Counted from the first letter of the stretch, positions 43,335-55,509 are shown. The stretch is DNA of 64,000 nt from Helicoverpa zea (GCF_022581195.2 NC_061473.1:2170001-2234000), one strand, 5' to 3'. The notes: generated by a model from the sequence alone, not told the origin. Numbers and translations: made by a program.

Positions 43335-43745
43335 GTAAGGTAGGTAGGTCGGGCGCCTTCTTATAGGTCAACCACGAACTGTGACGTGACCAAGCGAACC
43401 AACTAGTGAACTAACTAAGCGTTCGGATTATAAGACACATCTGTAGAAAATTTTTGGTTTTGAAAAAATTGGCTGGTTCCAAGGAAGGCGTATACCTAAG
43501 GTGGAGACGGTAACTTTCCTCGTTCTCCGAATACTACTATTTTAGCGAGCTACTTTCTTATGCCCAAGTTCACTGATAAAATAAACGTCATATTTTCTTA
43601 AATCAACTGTTTACTTTTAAAATTGAATGTGAAAAATTCATAGTGAACAGTTTTTATTAAGAATACTGAAGTTTATGTTGTGGTTAAACTTGAGCCATAG
43701 GAGATTATCCAATATGACATCTCCTCTAGTCATTAGATTCTCCAT
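43335..43745 (+). repeat. Dispersed repeat (GGTAGGTCGGGCGCC family)
   Basis: Contains GTAAGGTAGGTAGGTCGGGC, GTTCCAAGGAAGGCGTATAC, AGCGAGCTACTTTCTTATGC and ATGACATCTCCTCTAGTCAT. It is the diverged counterpart of 45370-45670 and 5195-5510. Confidence 0.6.
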
Positions 43746-44671
43746 GGTCTAACCATTATCGTCCACTGTGTGAGAACCTAAATCAACAAGGTCCAATGTG
43801 TAAAGGTATGATAATTAACGCCTAGAGCATGTTTGTTCTGTACTGTTGCCTTGTAATTAAGTTGCTAAGTCATTTTCTGTAGGCTAGTGTGGTTGCTCCC
43901 TTGGTTTTGAAAGATCAATTTGGAGTTGGTTGGCAGTTGCCTGCAGCCTGAAGTTGAGTGGTTTCAGAAGCTGAGTTAGTGTTATGTCTGTATTGAATGA
44001 ATGGAAGTAATGTTTTAATTCTGCCTAAATTATAAATGTGAAAGTAACTCTCTCGTGCGTAGATAGTGCTGCGAGAAGGTACATAGCCTATTTTTCATCA
44101 TGGATGCAGGCTATAATTTTCTTAAGACGCACGTAAAACTGCGGAGAACAGCAAGATGATTGTAAAATGGCAACAAATGCCTAGAGAGTACTTCGTTTTT
44201 CTTTTTTCATCACGTTCTTCAGTGCAAAATTCAACTCACTAACTGATTGAACTTTTAAACCCAGGTTTTTTATTTATTAACATTTAGTTTTTTTGTTTAC
44301 ATAAACAATGTTTTGTTTTAACATAGACCCGACATGGATACAGCTCTTCTGAAGTGTGTATTTCATAATGTAAACTGGCTTTTTCTGCACAATTTAACAA
44401 TTTATGAAGACCTTGGCATCTACATTTGAACAAGGTCAATGACATTTTAGGGTTGTTCTCGAGACTTGAATATCCCTGGCTAAATATAGCATATACTAAA
44501 TGTAAAATTTCTGTCTTAACCCTTAGAGAAAAGGCATGATGTAATATAAGTATGCATAAACACAGTTCACTAAATATCAAGGTTTATACAAAAAGTTTTA
44601 TATTGAATAAAACTTTTTGATTCACTTACGCCCACGATTTTACAAGGCTTATACAGTTCATACTCCTTTTA

Positions 44672-44992
44672 AGGGTTCCGTAACCAAAGTTTAAAACGGG
44701 ACCCTATTGTTTTCGCTCCTCGGTCCGTCCGTGCGTCCGTCAGTCCGTCTGTCACCAGGCTGTATCTCATGAACCGTGATAGTTAGAGAGTTGAAATTTT
44801 ATTTATTTATTTATTATTTGCACCAGCAGTAACATTTAATAATTATAAAACAATTTATGTAACATGCAGCCAATTATAGGTCCCCACTTTTAAACTATTG
44901 TATACATGACAAACGTAATTTTTTTTGCTCATTTTTTTTCATGGTACGGAACCCGTCGTGGGCGATTCCGACTCGCACTTGGCCGGTTTTTA
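44672..44992 (+). repeat. GGGTTCCGTA...CTTGGCCGG repeat split by a LINE tail
   Basis: The ends are AAGGGTTCCGTAACCAAAGT and GACTCGCACTTGGCCGG. At about 44797-44905 the copy is interrupted by ATTTATTTATTTATTATTTG followed by CACCAGCAGTAAC. This is a minus-strand LINE 3' end with a tandem-repeat tail, like that at 39790. The interruption gives a relative order: the LINE fragment arrived later. Confidence 0.55.
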
Positions 44993-45369
44993 GCTACAAA
45001 ATTATATATTTTAATTCAAGGACTTTTCAAGTACTTTAAATTATGTAATTACATCACTTGTTCAACCACAAGAACTTTGATGCTGTGAAGTTGGCTACTA
45101 GTGACAGCAAAACTAGACATACATAATGTAAAGTAGTTCCCATTTTATAACCATCTTTATTGCTAGGTGTAAACCAGTAATAACATTTTTACTTTCGTCT
45201 CTCATATTTCTAAAGATTCCGTGCCCTCTCACCGTGACATTTACTTCACAAACGTTTGAACCAAGGTTTTAACAAATATTGGGTTATCTTTCAAACATTG
45301 TTAGGAGGTACAGTCAAGTGCAACGTCAATATAAAGTACGAACGGAATTGCTTAAAACCACGGAGGACG

Positions 45370-45670
45370 AAGAGATGGCTGAGGTGCCTTAAGGAAGGTA
45401 GGTTAGGTGCCTTTTTGTAGGTCAGGCAACGAATTTCACCAACGAGATCTTCGGGTTCCTTGTCAAATCAAAACAAATCTGTCAAAGATTGATCTTGATT
45501 GATTGATGATTTTATTTTGAAAATAATGTGCGGGTTTCATTGAAGACGTGTAAGGAGGAGCTAGTAACGTTCCTCGTCCCCCGTACACCCGCATTTTGGC
45601 GCGCTACTTTCTTTGGAGATTTTGCGTTATGACATCTCCGCTAGTCATTTTGTTCTCCATGTTACCAGCT
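45370..45670 (+). repeat. Dispersed repeat (GGTAGGTTAGGTGCC family)
   Basis: Shows AGGAAGGTAGGTTAGGTGCC, CGAGATCTTCGGGTTCCTTG, GCGCGCTACTTTCTTTGGAG and TGCGTTATGACATCTCCGCT, ending TCATTTTGTTCTCCATG. This is the best-preserved of three copies. Confidence 0.65.
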
Positions 45671-46391
45671 GAGTAACATGAAGGCCATGTTTCTCGCAAA
45701 TGTTGGACGATTTTTAACCAGTTTTCAACGGGATAAAATAAAAATCTTTGTGAATCGTTCCTCGTTCTTGTGTTTTATTTTCTTTGTGCGCTACAGAAAG
45801 TGTTCAATTACATACTTGTACGTACGGAAGTACTTTTTGTTGCCTGCGGTTTTCAGACATATTTAGTAAAGGCTTTTTTCTAAGAACAATACAATAATTA
45901 CTTATACTTACTTACGCATGCTTTCCGGAATCGTTGTTTACATGCATATATAAAAAAAAAACATATTAATGTAAAAAAAAAAACATTGTTGTTTGTCCAA
46001 ATAATGTTATATACTTCGAAAAAGAAATAAATGATGATTAAAAAAGGGAACATTTGTTTGTTTGTGTCAACCGGTTAACCTCAGGAATGAATCAGACCGC
46101 GGGAGGGTAAAACCACAAGCAAACACTAGTCCAAAATATTCCAAATCTTAAAATAAAATCAAAATAGATCTGAACTACCCAGACCTAACCTCAATACGTA
46201 CCCATTTACCTGACATTTTCCAATGCAAGTCCATTACTAACATTTTGTACCGGTGCACGGTCATTTTTCTAACAAATCCTATACCATTTGTATTTGTGAT
46301 TGTACTTACAGCCGCAGCCCGGTTTACGATGAAAAATGGGTAAGTTTAAAGTTTAAAAAAAGATTTTTATGTGGGTCGGTTTTTAAAAGAC
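45671..46391. other. No feature recognised
   Basis: AT-rich sequence with A-runs; an open frame at 45678-45866 has no recognisable domain. Confidence 0.45.
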
Positions 46392-46590
46392 TTTATTTTT
46401 CCCAGTTTGAAATGTCTCACTGCTGAGCAAAGGTCTTCCCTACTTGTCTTCACACCTGAAGCCTTCAAGTGTTAACCAATAACCATTTTATTTTTCCCAG
46501 TTTGAAATGTCTCACTGCTGAGCAAAGGTCTTCCCTACTTGTCTTCACACCTGAAGCCTTCAAGTGTTAACCAATAACCATTTTATTTTT
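46392..46590. repeat. Exact 95-bp tandem duplication
   Basis: The unit TTTATTTTTCCCAGTTTGAA ... GTGTTAACCAATAACCATT occurs twice with period 95 (CCCAG at 46401 and 46496) and no difference that I can find. It includes CTCACTGCTGAGCAAAGGTC, a relic of the CTGCTGGGCACAGG family. It is a recent duplication or an assembly duplication. Confidence 0.85.
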
Positions 46591-47294
46591 CGACTTACAC
46601 GGCTTTAACAGCCAATTACATAAATCGTAAACTTAAATTTCAAATGAAAAATAAAAGCTTAAAAATACAGTTAACTAAAGTATAAAATAGTATTGAAAAA
46701 TAAATAAAAATAAAGTAAAAACACGTTAGTAACAAATAATAAAATTAGAAATTGTTTTCACAAAACTTTAGGCATATGCCCATTTTAAAGACATTTACCT
46801 ATCAAAGTAAATATGCCAACTATTATATTGGCCCTGGCTGGTATTTTTAATTCATAGAAAGATATTAGCAATCATGGTTGCCAGTTGTCAGAATAACTTC
46901 CAACGGTTTTTGATATGCCAAGTAATAGTACATTAGACGCAGGACGATGATGATGAAATGATCCTTGGTGAAGGTATAATTATACCTATAATTTAAACCA
47001 CGTAGTACTTAATATAATGTTTACTTAAAAGTACATTGCACTATTATCCAAACAAGAAACTTGGAGAACATTTCCATCTTGTTTGTGAGAATTCTAGCGA
47101 TCCAATCAGTAAAGTTGTACGCTTAGATAAATACAGAGTTGTATCGGCAATGTTTGAGTCCGTTAGCCTTTTCGAAAGTATCGGCTTTTGGCTTAACTTG
47201 ATCTAGTTGCAGTTGGCTATCAGTCTGTACCACATTTAACAGGATTTTTGTAATCTCCCATCATCCTCCTACCCTTATTTCAATTTTATATTTG

Positions 47295-47474
47295 AGGTCG
47301 GCGCAGCATGCAGGATTGTTCGAAAGAGTTTTCGCGGCCGTGGTACATAAAAGGCCTACGACGGAACACGACGGTTTTTAGTCAGTAAGAGTCTGACACT
47401 CCCTCCCTCACCCACAGCGGGAGGGGTCATTTGATGATTTTTGGCGTCGTTAAAAAAAAGGTCGGCGCAGCATG
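47295..47474 (+). mobile_element. R1-type LINE 3'-end copy with 16-bp TSD
   Basis: The insert 47311-47458 begins CAGGATTGTTCGAAAGAG and ends with eight A. AGGTCGGCGCAGCATG is duplicated at 47295-47310 and 47459-47474. A short deletion removes CCGCTGCTAA before CCCACAGCGGGAGGGGTC. Confidence 0.9.
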
Positions 47475-48064
47475 TTTTCTTCTTCTATCGATACTCTTCT
47501 GTCTGCCGTCATCTCACAAGTAATATTCAGCATGAACAGGTGCAAATATTATTGTTTTGCTGTCTTTCCAAAATAGCAACATTATTTAAAACTAGTCGAT
47601 TTCCCACGGTTTCATTCACGTCTCGTCGAAACGTACCTACTGTCCGTACCTCTAAATAAAATGTAGCCAATGATACTCGGGAAGAGTAGCTTTCCAACAG
47701 TGAAAGAATTTTTCTATTCTTTTCAGTAGTTTTAAACAAACAAACAAGAATATGTTTCCTCTTTACTATGTAGTAGTACTAATAAGAAAAACAAACGCTC
47801 TCTGAATACGGAAAACGTCCTAACGATTTCAACGAAACTAAAATATGTCGTTTGAACTAGGAAATCTCTACAAAATATTACCGACAAACTTTTGACTGCT
47901 TTTCTGTACTGGATAGTTTAACTAGCGCAAACTGTATGTAGTTTCCGATTCAGAGTAAATTTTACAAATGGCACCCGAATTAAATGTGTCATTTTTGGGA
48001 AAAATAAGTTTTACATTTTGAAAATATATAGTGATTCTCACTTTTAAAAACAACTGAATATCAT

Positions 48065-48270
48065 CATCTGCCTAGCCTTTTCTCAACTATGTTGGGGTCA
48101 GCTTCCAATGTAACTGGATGCAGCTGAGTACCAGGGTTTTTCAAGGAGCGACTGCCTATCAGACCTCCTCGACCCAGTTACCCGGGCAATCCCATACCCC
48201 TTGATAAGACTGGCGTCAGACTTACTGGCTTCTGACTACCCGTAACGACTGCCAAAGATGTTCAAATGAC
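48065..48270 (-). repeat. SINE copy, 3' two-thirds
   Basis: Reading the minus strand, it ends in CCCCAACATAGTTGAGAAAA followed by GGCTAGGCAGATGATG and holds the CCGGGTAACTGGGTCGAGG and CAGTAAGTCTGACGCCAG-like blocks. The head is missing. A second, shorter tail piece follows at 48425-48475. Confidence 0.65.
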
Positions 48271-48904
48271 AGCCGGAATTCACCAGTTTATAGTGCTTTC
48301 CAAACTGAAAGTCACCCATCCACAGGCGAACCGCGCCAAGCATTGCTTAATCTCATGATCGATCGATCCGTAAGGCTTTGACTTAGCCACACACTCTACT
48401 GACAAACATCATCATCATCATCATCCTCCGAGCCTTTTTCTCAACCATATTGGGGTCGGCTTCCAGTCTAACGGCGCTCTACTGACAACATGACTGATAA
48501 ATAGTAAAAACTAAAGAAAGACAGAAACATCTAAAATAAACTGTATAATACAGAATACAGCTCAATTTAGTTTTGTCAGAATTGAAAGAAAAATTCTTCT
48601 TTCATTTTGTACATCTAGACATGAGAAACAAGACAAATTATTGGTTGACACGCTACGGTAAGGGTGACCCATCCACTAAACTGCAGTAGAACTAAATAAA
48701 AATGTTTATGTGAGGTATAAGAGAGTAAATAAAACCAGGTTTATTACTAAGTATATAATATTGTTAGACATATATTATGTTAGTTATCTACAACTTATTG
48801 TCAAGGTATTTTTTTTTATAGCAGTATCTGGACCTAACTGCCTAAATTGGTCTAGTGTTTACCAAATGCGACTTCTGTGTCTGTCTGTCCCGGAGTCTGA
48901 AAGT

Positions 48905-49085
48905 TGCTGGTGATACAAGAGTGCATCGAAAAGCACGTAAGTAAATGTTGGTGCTGCGCCTGCTCCTGACGTCTCTCCAGTGGTATCTGATTGCCGTCCC
49001 ATCGGGCTATGAGAGTGAAGGAATAGTGAGTGCACCTGTGTCCAAGCAAATGCTTGTGCACTATAATATGTCCTGCGGAGCTGGC
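48905..49085 (-). repeat. TCATAGCCCGATGGGACGG-family repeat
   Basis: Plus-strand reading: GCGCCTGCTCCTGACGTCTC, TTGCCGTCCCATCGGGCTAT, GAGAGTGAAGGAATAGTGAG and AATATGTCCTGCGGAGCTGG. Non-coding. Confidence 0.65.
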
Positions 49086-49099
49086 AGAATCATCGAATT

Positions 49100-50086
49100 C
49101 TTTTGCAATATATTCTTTAAATAAGAGGTAATTTTTCTTCCAAACTTTGTTATCAGCCGAAAAAATTGTTACAATATCTGTTTCATCAAGGGTGATTCCG
49201 TGATATATCGTCATTCGTCTTTTATAACCTCGTCTGGCTTACGTTTTTCATGGGCAACCGCAATTTGAGACATTTTTGTTACTTTGTGATGTTTTATTTC
49301 TTGTTTTCGTTACTTTTAGAAACGTACACATTCATGTTTAACTTGACCCCCGTCTTGTTAACGTAAATAAAAAGGACTGCAACTAGGGTGAAATTATTAA
49401 TGAGTAAAATAAATTATTTTTTAATGTCATTGTCGTGGGGTGCAGGGGGTTGAGAGAAACAACGGTGTTCGGATACCGGATATATTTCGCGTAAACCCAA
49501 CAGATAGAACCGTTCACTCGGACCAGTGCGCAGTAACTGTCCGTGCCTCGCATACTTCACGCTCACACACATTTTTGCTTACCTTGCACTCTGCCATAGA
49601 TACTTACATGTGTGCCTACACCTATCTCGACAGTTTTTCGTGTATACGTCTTTTATCAATCCACCAATCGTTTATAATCGAAAATCTAATATCCTTGAGC
49701 GACATTTTATATTTTACCTTACCTGTCCCGTGTTTAATATAAATATCAGAACCATTTCTATAAAATGTATCAACTTCAAAATATAAATAATGTCGGTAAA
49801 TAAATGTCAAAGATGTCAAATAGAGAATTTTATTATGATGCTGAAAATTGAAGGTACCTGTGTGGAATCTTTGAAAATTAATATGTTTTAGTATGTCTTC
49901 AAAGTAAATATGTTGTCTTTTAGATTTTAGATAAATATTTTTTTCTCGATTAAAACAAAATTTCAATTTTATTTCGTGTTTTTTTTTATCATTTTCGTTC
50001 GAATAACTGACTACTACTACCTACTAGCTACTTTTTTTATGACACGTAAATTGTCTTTTATTGAGTAAAATCTCAATCTTGAAAAA
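49100..50086. other. No gene seen
   Basis: AT-rich. Several overlapping open frames near 49440-49966 are short, lie on both strands and have no domain. Nothing else is supported. Confidence 0.45.
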
Positions 50087-50282
50087 AAAATGGTCCAATC
50101 TTTTTTTTTTTTTTTTTTTAGCGACGTAAAATCATCAAATGACCCCTCCCGCTGTGGGTTAGCAGCGGTGAGGGAGTGTCAGACTCTTACTGACTAAAAT
50201 CGTCGTGTTCCGTCATAGGCCTTTTATGTACCAGGGCCGCGGTATCTCTTTCGAACAACCCGCAGCAAAATGGTCCAATCTT
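50087..50282 (-). mobile_element. R1-type LINE 3'-end copy with 16-bp TSD
   Basis: The insert 50103-50266 is flanked by AAAATGGTCCAATCTT at 50087-50102 and 50267-50282. On the minus strand it starts at GCTGCGGGTTGTTCGAAAGA, exactly the same base as the copy at 23737, and ends in a long A tail. It lacks the small duplication of that copy. Confidence 0.9.
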
Positions 50283-50499
50283 GATACTCGTTTTTGACTG
50301 TACAGTAAATAAAAATACAATGTGAAACTTTTATCAACCGCCCATAGCAATAAAACGCATAAAAAATACAAGCACCACAGATTAAATCCTTCGTTCTCGC
50401 CAACTGTCAGCCATGTTGAATGTTAGTTTTCTATTGAACCGTTAGAGTATTGACCAACTGGAGAAGCCATGAACATAAATCTCATCATATTCCTAAACA

Positions 50500-50690
50500 T
50501 TTTCTATTTCGGGGTTGGCTTCCAGTCTCAGGATTCACCTGAGTACGAGTGTTTTACAAGGAGTGACTGCCTATCTGATCTCCTCAACCCAGTTACCCGG
50601 GCAACCCGATACCTCTTGGTAAGACTGGATATCAGGCTTTCTGGCTTCTGACTACCAACTGACAAAGATGTTCAAATGACCCAGCAGTTT
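50500..50690 (-). repeat. SINE copy, 3' part
   Basis: The plus strand reads GGGGTTGGCTTCCAGTCTCA, GTGTTTTACAAGGAGTGACT, CTCCTCAACCCAGTTACCCG and GACAAAGATGTTCAAATGAC. This is an inverted SINE body without the head. Confidence 0.65.
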
Positions 50691-50699
50691 ATCGTGCCT

Positions 50700-51251
50700 T
50701 CTGAAACACAACAGTGGAAGCGACAGCGACACTATTTGCTTAGCTGGCACCTGTGTGCTGTTTTGTATCCAGTTAGTTAAATTATCTAAGTTTGGACCCG
50801 ATATTTGCTACAACCATCCGGTGACATCGCATCAATCCTAAATGTTTTTATCGTTTATTTTCAACCATTTGTTTCAGTTCTTCTTTCACTATATAGTATT
50901 GTTTTTACGTATTTTTTTGTTAGATGGTTTTTATGTAAATAAAATACTTTGCTGATTGCAAAATCCTTGCAGGTATGGTCGTGAGCCTGAATGGTTCAGT
51001 TTGGAAATAGTAGTACTATGAAGACTTAACATTTTCTTACCCTGGTGCAGCAAGTAGTTTCTATGAAGTAGTCATCTATAAAGTTGGTTGATTTCTGACA
51101 CATAAAACTACTTTAACGGATTTTATCGCAGTTATAATTTAATATAATATATAATCCCTTTTGGATCCTTTACAGCATCATAGTCATGGGCAGACTATGG
51201 TGTTGGTCGTCTTGATAATGATAATGTTTGTAACCATAACGACAACACGAC
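50700..51251. other. No feature recognised
   Basis: AT-rich DNA with no repeat or gene that I recognise. Confidence 0.45.
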
Positions 51252-51442
51252 TAATGCCAGTTTTCACCAACAATCTCTTAATCTAAGTGCCATTTAGAAT
51301 AAGGGCTCTCCCAATTTTGACATAAATAACTATGTATAAGGGACACCTAAACTTTGGTGAAAACGAAATTCTTATTAAGTGTTCCGTAAATGCTCTTAGG
51401 GGATCCCTAAATCTAAGTATTTGTTGGTGAAAATGGGCATAA
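51252..51442. mobile_element. 185-bp MITE with TAA duplication
   Basis: The element 51255-51439 begins TGCCAGTTTTCACCAACAAT and ends TTGTTGGTGAAAATGGGCA, inverted repeats with few mismatches. TAA flanks it at 51252-51254 and 51440-51442. It has no ORF and is probably PIF/Harbinger-like. Confidence 0.75.
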
Positions 51443-52624
51443 CACCTTGGTCTGCCCATTAAATATCTTTATAAAGTTGTCAAAATGACACCTATTTCTG
51501 AAATAATTCGGCCACACATACGACCACTGGACTTATTAAATTGTAGACCTACATGTTCGTACCTATAAATAGTCAGACTACAAATATAACTCCAATATTC
51601 CTATATACAGCTTGATGTTTTCCACTGCCACAAACTAAGTTAGTTATCCAATATCAGGGTAACTCGGTTACGTAGAAAATCTAGTTATGACCTGCTACCC
51701 GCCTCCTAATAGCGACTTCTCAATCTGGTCGGTTTATTCTGATTCAATTTTAACCAAGCGTTTGAAATTGTGGAGAGAATTTTATATTTTTCTGTTTTAC
51801 AAGATGAAGATGTGATGTTGGAGCATGTAAATGCTTGCTTGGCTTGGGTTTTCAAAAGTGGTTTTGAAAACTATTTTTGAGGTTTGATCTTGGATTTTTG
51901 TTGTGGTGTAGAAGTTAAAGACTGAAGTCCAATTGTCCTTCACTATAACGTAACTTTTAACTTGTTTGTACTATCAACCAATGACATTTTATGAACCACT
52001 TGACGCCAATAAATAGTAAAGTTGAAAGAAAACATCTTACAATAAACTGGCGGTTTTTACGGGGGAACTAATTCCCGTGCCAGGTAAAATATGGCCTTTG
52101 GTACTCGGGAAGACTGTAGCTTTCCGACTGTTAAAGAATTCTTCAGATCGGTTCTGTTTTGGAGCCATAAAATTACAAACAAAAGAAATGTTTACTCTTC
52201 ATTATATTGGTAAAGACAACGTCATTAATAATTCAGTTTATTTTGAAGAATCTTTTGCAATAAAAATAACCTAGAACCAGTTTGTTGTATTTTCAATAAC
52301 TGTAGTACTGTAACTGTAGGTACATCTGAGTGTTAAATCGAGTGTCAGTCCGCTTGATAAATGTCCGACATTTACTTGATCTACGGACATTATATCGCTT
52401 TTGTGTAGTATTTTTGTTTGGATAAAAAGTGTGGAAATGCACCTTAATACTTAGTTTTCTTTTTTTAACACGCTTTAATTAGGTCCACTTGTAAGTAACT
52501 AAGTAGGAAATGGAATCTGACATACTTAATTTATTTAATTTAACTATCTTTAAAGGATCGTAGCATGATGGAGATTAGTAGTTAGTATGTAGTTGTAGAT
52601 GACAATACAATGATGATGATGATA
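51443..52624. other. No gene seen
   Basis: AT-rich sequence; no recognisable domain in the short open frames. Confidence 0.45.
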
Positions 52625-52890
52625 ATGCTGTTCTCATGTAAGGAGATCAACCAACTGCGCAGGACATATATTATTATTGTGCACAAGCATTTGCGCAGAC
52701 ACAGGTGCACTCAATATTCCTTCACTCTCATAGCCCGATGGGACGGCAATCCGACACCACCGGAGAGAGATCACAAGTAGGACCTACATTTACGTGCTCT
52801 CCGATGCACGGGTGTATCAATCACCAACTTCCAGGCTCCGGGCTGCTTTGTGAAAGACAATGCAATAATTTCGTACTGTCAGACTGATCT
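52625..52890 (+). repeat. TCATAGCCCGATGGGACGG-family repeat, longest copy
   Basis: Shows AACTGCGCAGGACATATATT, AAGCATTTGCGCAGACACAG, CTCATAGCCCGATGGGACGG, CCGGAGAGAGATCACAAGTA, GCTCTCCGATGCACGGG and CAATCACCAACTTCCAGGCT. Its 3' block also occurs at 33600-33650. No coding capacity. Confidence 0.65.
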
Positions 52891-53183
52891 GATGATGTAG
52901 CCGGAAGATATGAACTGGAACTTCATAGAGCTAATTCAAAATAGGGAAAATTGCAACGACCAAGCGACGGTAGTTTATAAAACCCCGCTAGCTGCTATCA
53001 GTCCACAAGGGACCTCGACCAGTGCAATGTGGCCGAAAACTCGTGAAAAATATTTTCTTTTCGTAATATGGTAGTTAACTTTACAATAATAAAGTTAAGA
53101 TTTGTAAACAGTGACCATTGAGTCGATGGTCGGTAAAACATTTTTTTCATTGTGATTCCAATCAAAGTTTTCAGTCGGTCTGA

Positions 53184-53998
53184 TACCGGCTAAATACCTT
53201 TTTTTTTTTTTTTTTTTTAGCGACGTAAAATCATCAAATGACCCCTCCCGCTGTGGGTTAGCAGCGGTGAGGGAGTGTCAGACTCTTACTGACTAAAATC
53301 GTCGTGTTCCGTCATAGGCCTTTTATGTACCAGGGCCGCGGTATCTCTTTCGAACAACCCGCAGCCCCGGCAGGCCTTGGCCCTGCTGGGCCCCGCTGGG
53401 GTTGCTGACATCTCTTTGAGGAGCGCGTGGAACAACGCGCGCCGTCGACACGGGTCTGTCGTCTAGAAAGACAGAGGGACGATGAGCCACCCGAACTCAC
53501 CGCCCACAGACCCACGCCTACGGTGGCCGGGAGTCATCTCGCGACACCCGGCGCCCATGGTGTCTACCTGGTCCAGCGCGGCGGCCGGGATGAGAGGTGC
53601 GAACTCTCTGGCGTTCCGCCTCCTCCTTCTCGAGCATGACCGCTTCGCAGAAGGAGGCGACGGCATCCCATTCCCTCTCGCCCCGGACCATGGCCTGAAC
53701 CAGGGCCGGACGCGAGAGGTCGCCGCCGCCCAAAGCCTCGACGAGGACCCGGCGGTGCCCTTCCCATGCGGGGCACACCTGGACTGTGTGGTCCACCGTG
53801 TCCTCGGGGCTGTCCGCACAATGGTGACACCCGGGCGCCTCCTCACGACCGATGCGGTGCAGGTACCTCCCGAAACAACCGTGTCCGGTGAGGACCTGCG
53901 TCATGCGGTACGTGAGGGCGCCGTGACTCCTCCCGAGCCACTCCTCAAAGAGGGGACTTACCGCCACGATGGTGGCGTGCCCTACCGGCTAAATACCT
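53184..53998 (-). mobile_element. 5'-truncated R1-type LINE with 16-bp TSD
   Basis: The insert 53200-53982 is flanked by TACCGGCTAAATACCT at 53184-53199 and 53983-53998. On the minus strand it holds about the last 150 codons of ORF2, including the CHHCADSPEDTVDHTVQVC knuckle, and the whole 3' UTR. Its translated part differs from the full-length copy at a single residue near the end (G for W), so both derive from a recent source. Confidence 0.9.
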
Positions 53999-54352
53999 GA
54001 TCTTATCTTTGTAATGTGCATGTTACCACTCATCCTACGGGATTGTTCACACCAAACGTATTGTCCGCCGCTGACTGTGAGTATACTCACTGTCTGCCCC
54101 AGTGTGAACGTCGACTCAATCTGCAGTACGCGTACTCACCAAGCCGACAATAGGCTATAGCGTACGATGCGCTACATGTGTGAACAAAAGAATAGGCTCT
54201 TGTAGGTTCACACTAGATGCGTACGCTGAGCGGCTGACTATTCTACACATAAAAGGGCTCAGTATTTGAAGTTGCTCGTAGTATTTTATAAACGATAAAA
54301 CTAGCGTAATTTATTTTTTTCAAATCAGACGTTTTACTGATATTTCAATTAA

Positions 54353-54484
54353 ATGATGCGCATTCAGATAGTTGCCATTTGCGAAGCTCTAGAGGAAGAC
54401 GAAAATAATAAAAAGAAGAGATTGTGGGTACATCCCTTAAAGGACCATGAGTCAAATTGGGCTCATTGTCCAACAGAGTTATAG
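54353..54484 (+). pseudogene. Harbinger-like transposase N-terminal remnant
   Basis: 43 codons from the ATG at 54353 to TAG at 54482. The run VAICEALEEDENNKKKRLWV followed by HPL resembles the start of insect HARBI1-type nucleases, where a stretch of acidic and basic residues leads to (K/R)RxWVHP. The DDE catalytic domain is absent, so at most the first exon or a truncated stub remains. The match is short and could be misleading. Confidence 0.4.
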
Positions 54485-54623
54485 CATATGCCGTTGTGAA
54501 GGTTTTTGTTTGTACTAAAATTGTTACTTTGGGCACTACCTTCAATTCCATGGCAAAAAAAAGATATGGACCTAAATAGGTTTACATATTACGTAGGTAT
54601 ACATTCTGGTTAACAGAAACGAA

Positions 54624-54821
54624 ATGGGTCGAGATGCCATCGCTCAGTATTACTGCTCGTGTCTAACAGGTAGACGCTCAGTAGGAAGTTGTGCTCATAT
54701 CATTTCCATAATATGGTTAGGCAGGCACTCACAATTTAATCCACCGGCAGGACATTTTACTGTTCTATTTTTTATGTATACATTAAACCTGGAATTAAAA
54801 CTAGTTAAAGGTGTCCAATAA
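54624..54821 (+). pseudogene. SWIM-type zinc-finger fragment
   Basis: The frame around 54624 gives EMGRDAIAQYYCSC, then LTGRRSVGSCAHIISIIWLG. The CxC-x9-CxH spacing (C11, C13, C23, H25) is that of SWIM fingers, which accompany several eukaryotic transposon proteins. The 65-codon frame then drifts into hydrophobic sequence (FTVLFFMYTLNLEL), so I take it as a broken remnant of the second protein of the element. Confidence 0.45.
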
Positions 54822-55509
54822 CAAAACCTACACTGCCATAACAGCACTACTTTTTGCAGAATATTAGTTTATTTATGGTCGGAGAAAAATATTTATAGCA
54901 AAATAACCCCATGGATTCTTCGCAAAAATGAGTTTAAATCTTTATATTTAGTGCTTTACAAGTATATTCAAAGTGGTCTCATCTCTGTTGGTGGGTGAGC
55001 CCAGGCTTCATACATTTTTGCCCATGGTCCTTTGAAGAGATGTTTTCTTGGTCAATTTCATACTTTATATTTCGAATATAGACTTTATCCAAATAAGTTC
55101 AAGAAATATTTTCGTATGACAGTAAAACATTCGATGAGTTACTATCTTTAATACGTTTAAGTTTATATAAAAGGGACACTAATTATCGACGTGCTGTACC
55201 GAGGCGCGGCGGTGCGTACGCGGCGGAGCGGCGCTATTCGGCAACTGCGTCCGCGTAGCCAATCCGCGTCCGCCGTGCATAGTCGCGTAGTAAAATAATC
55301 GGCCACTGAGAGTCAGCTACAACAGACGACGTAACAGCGTATAGTCGGTTCGGTGTGAACGACAATTTCAATATACATATATGGAAAAGCAATAAACTGC
55401 GTAACGCGCGCTCACAGTCAGCGGCCGACAATACGTTTGGTCTGAACGATGCCTATACCCCAAACCAACTATCGGCCGACTTAATTTGGAAGGATATTCT
55501 TAATGACAC

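Larger units (their letters stand above)
54042..55450 (+). mobile_element. 1.4-kb DNA element with AT duplication and protein remnants
   Basis: The element 54044-55448 has TIRs of about 39 bp. The left end is TGTTCACACCAAACGTATTG and the right end (inverted) CGTTCAGACCAAACGTATTG, each continuing into a GCCGCTGACTGTGAG block. AT dinucleotides flank both ends. GC-rich subterminal sequence with GCGTACGC motifs lies inside both ends. It carries a short Harbinger-nuclease-like N-terminus and a SWIM-like fragment. A 2-bp AT duplication is reported for the ISL2EU/IS4EU group of the Harbinger superfamily, which would fit; this is inference. Confidence 0.6.
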
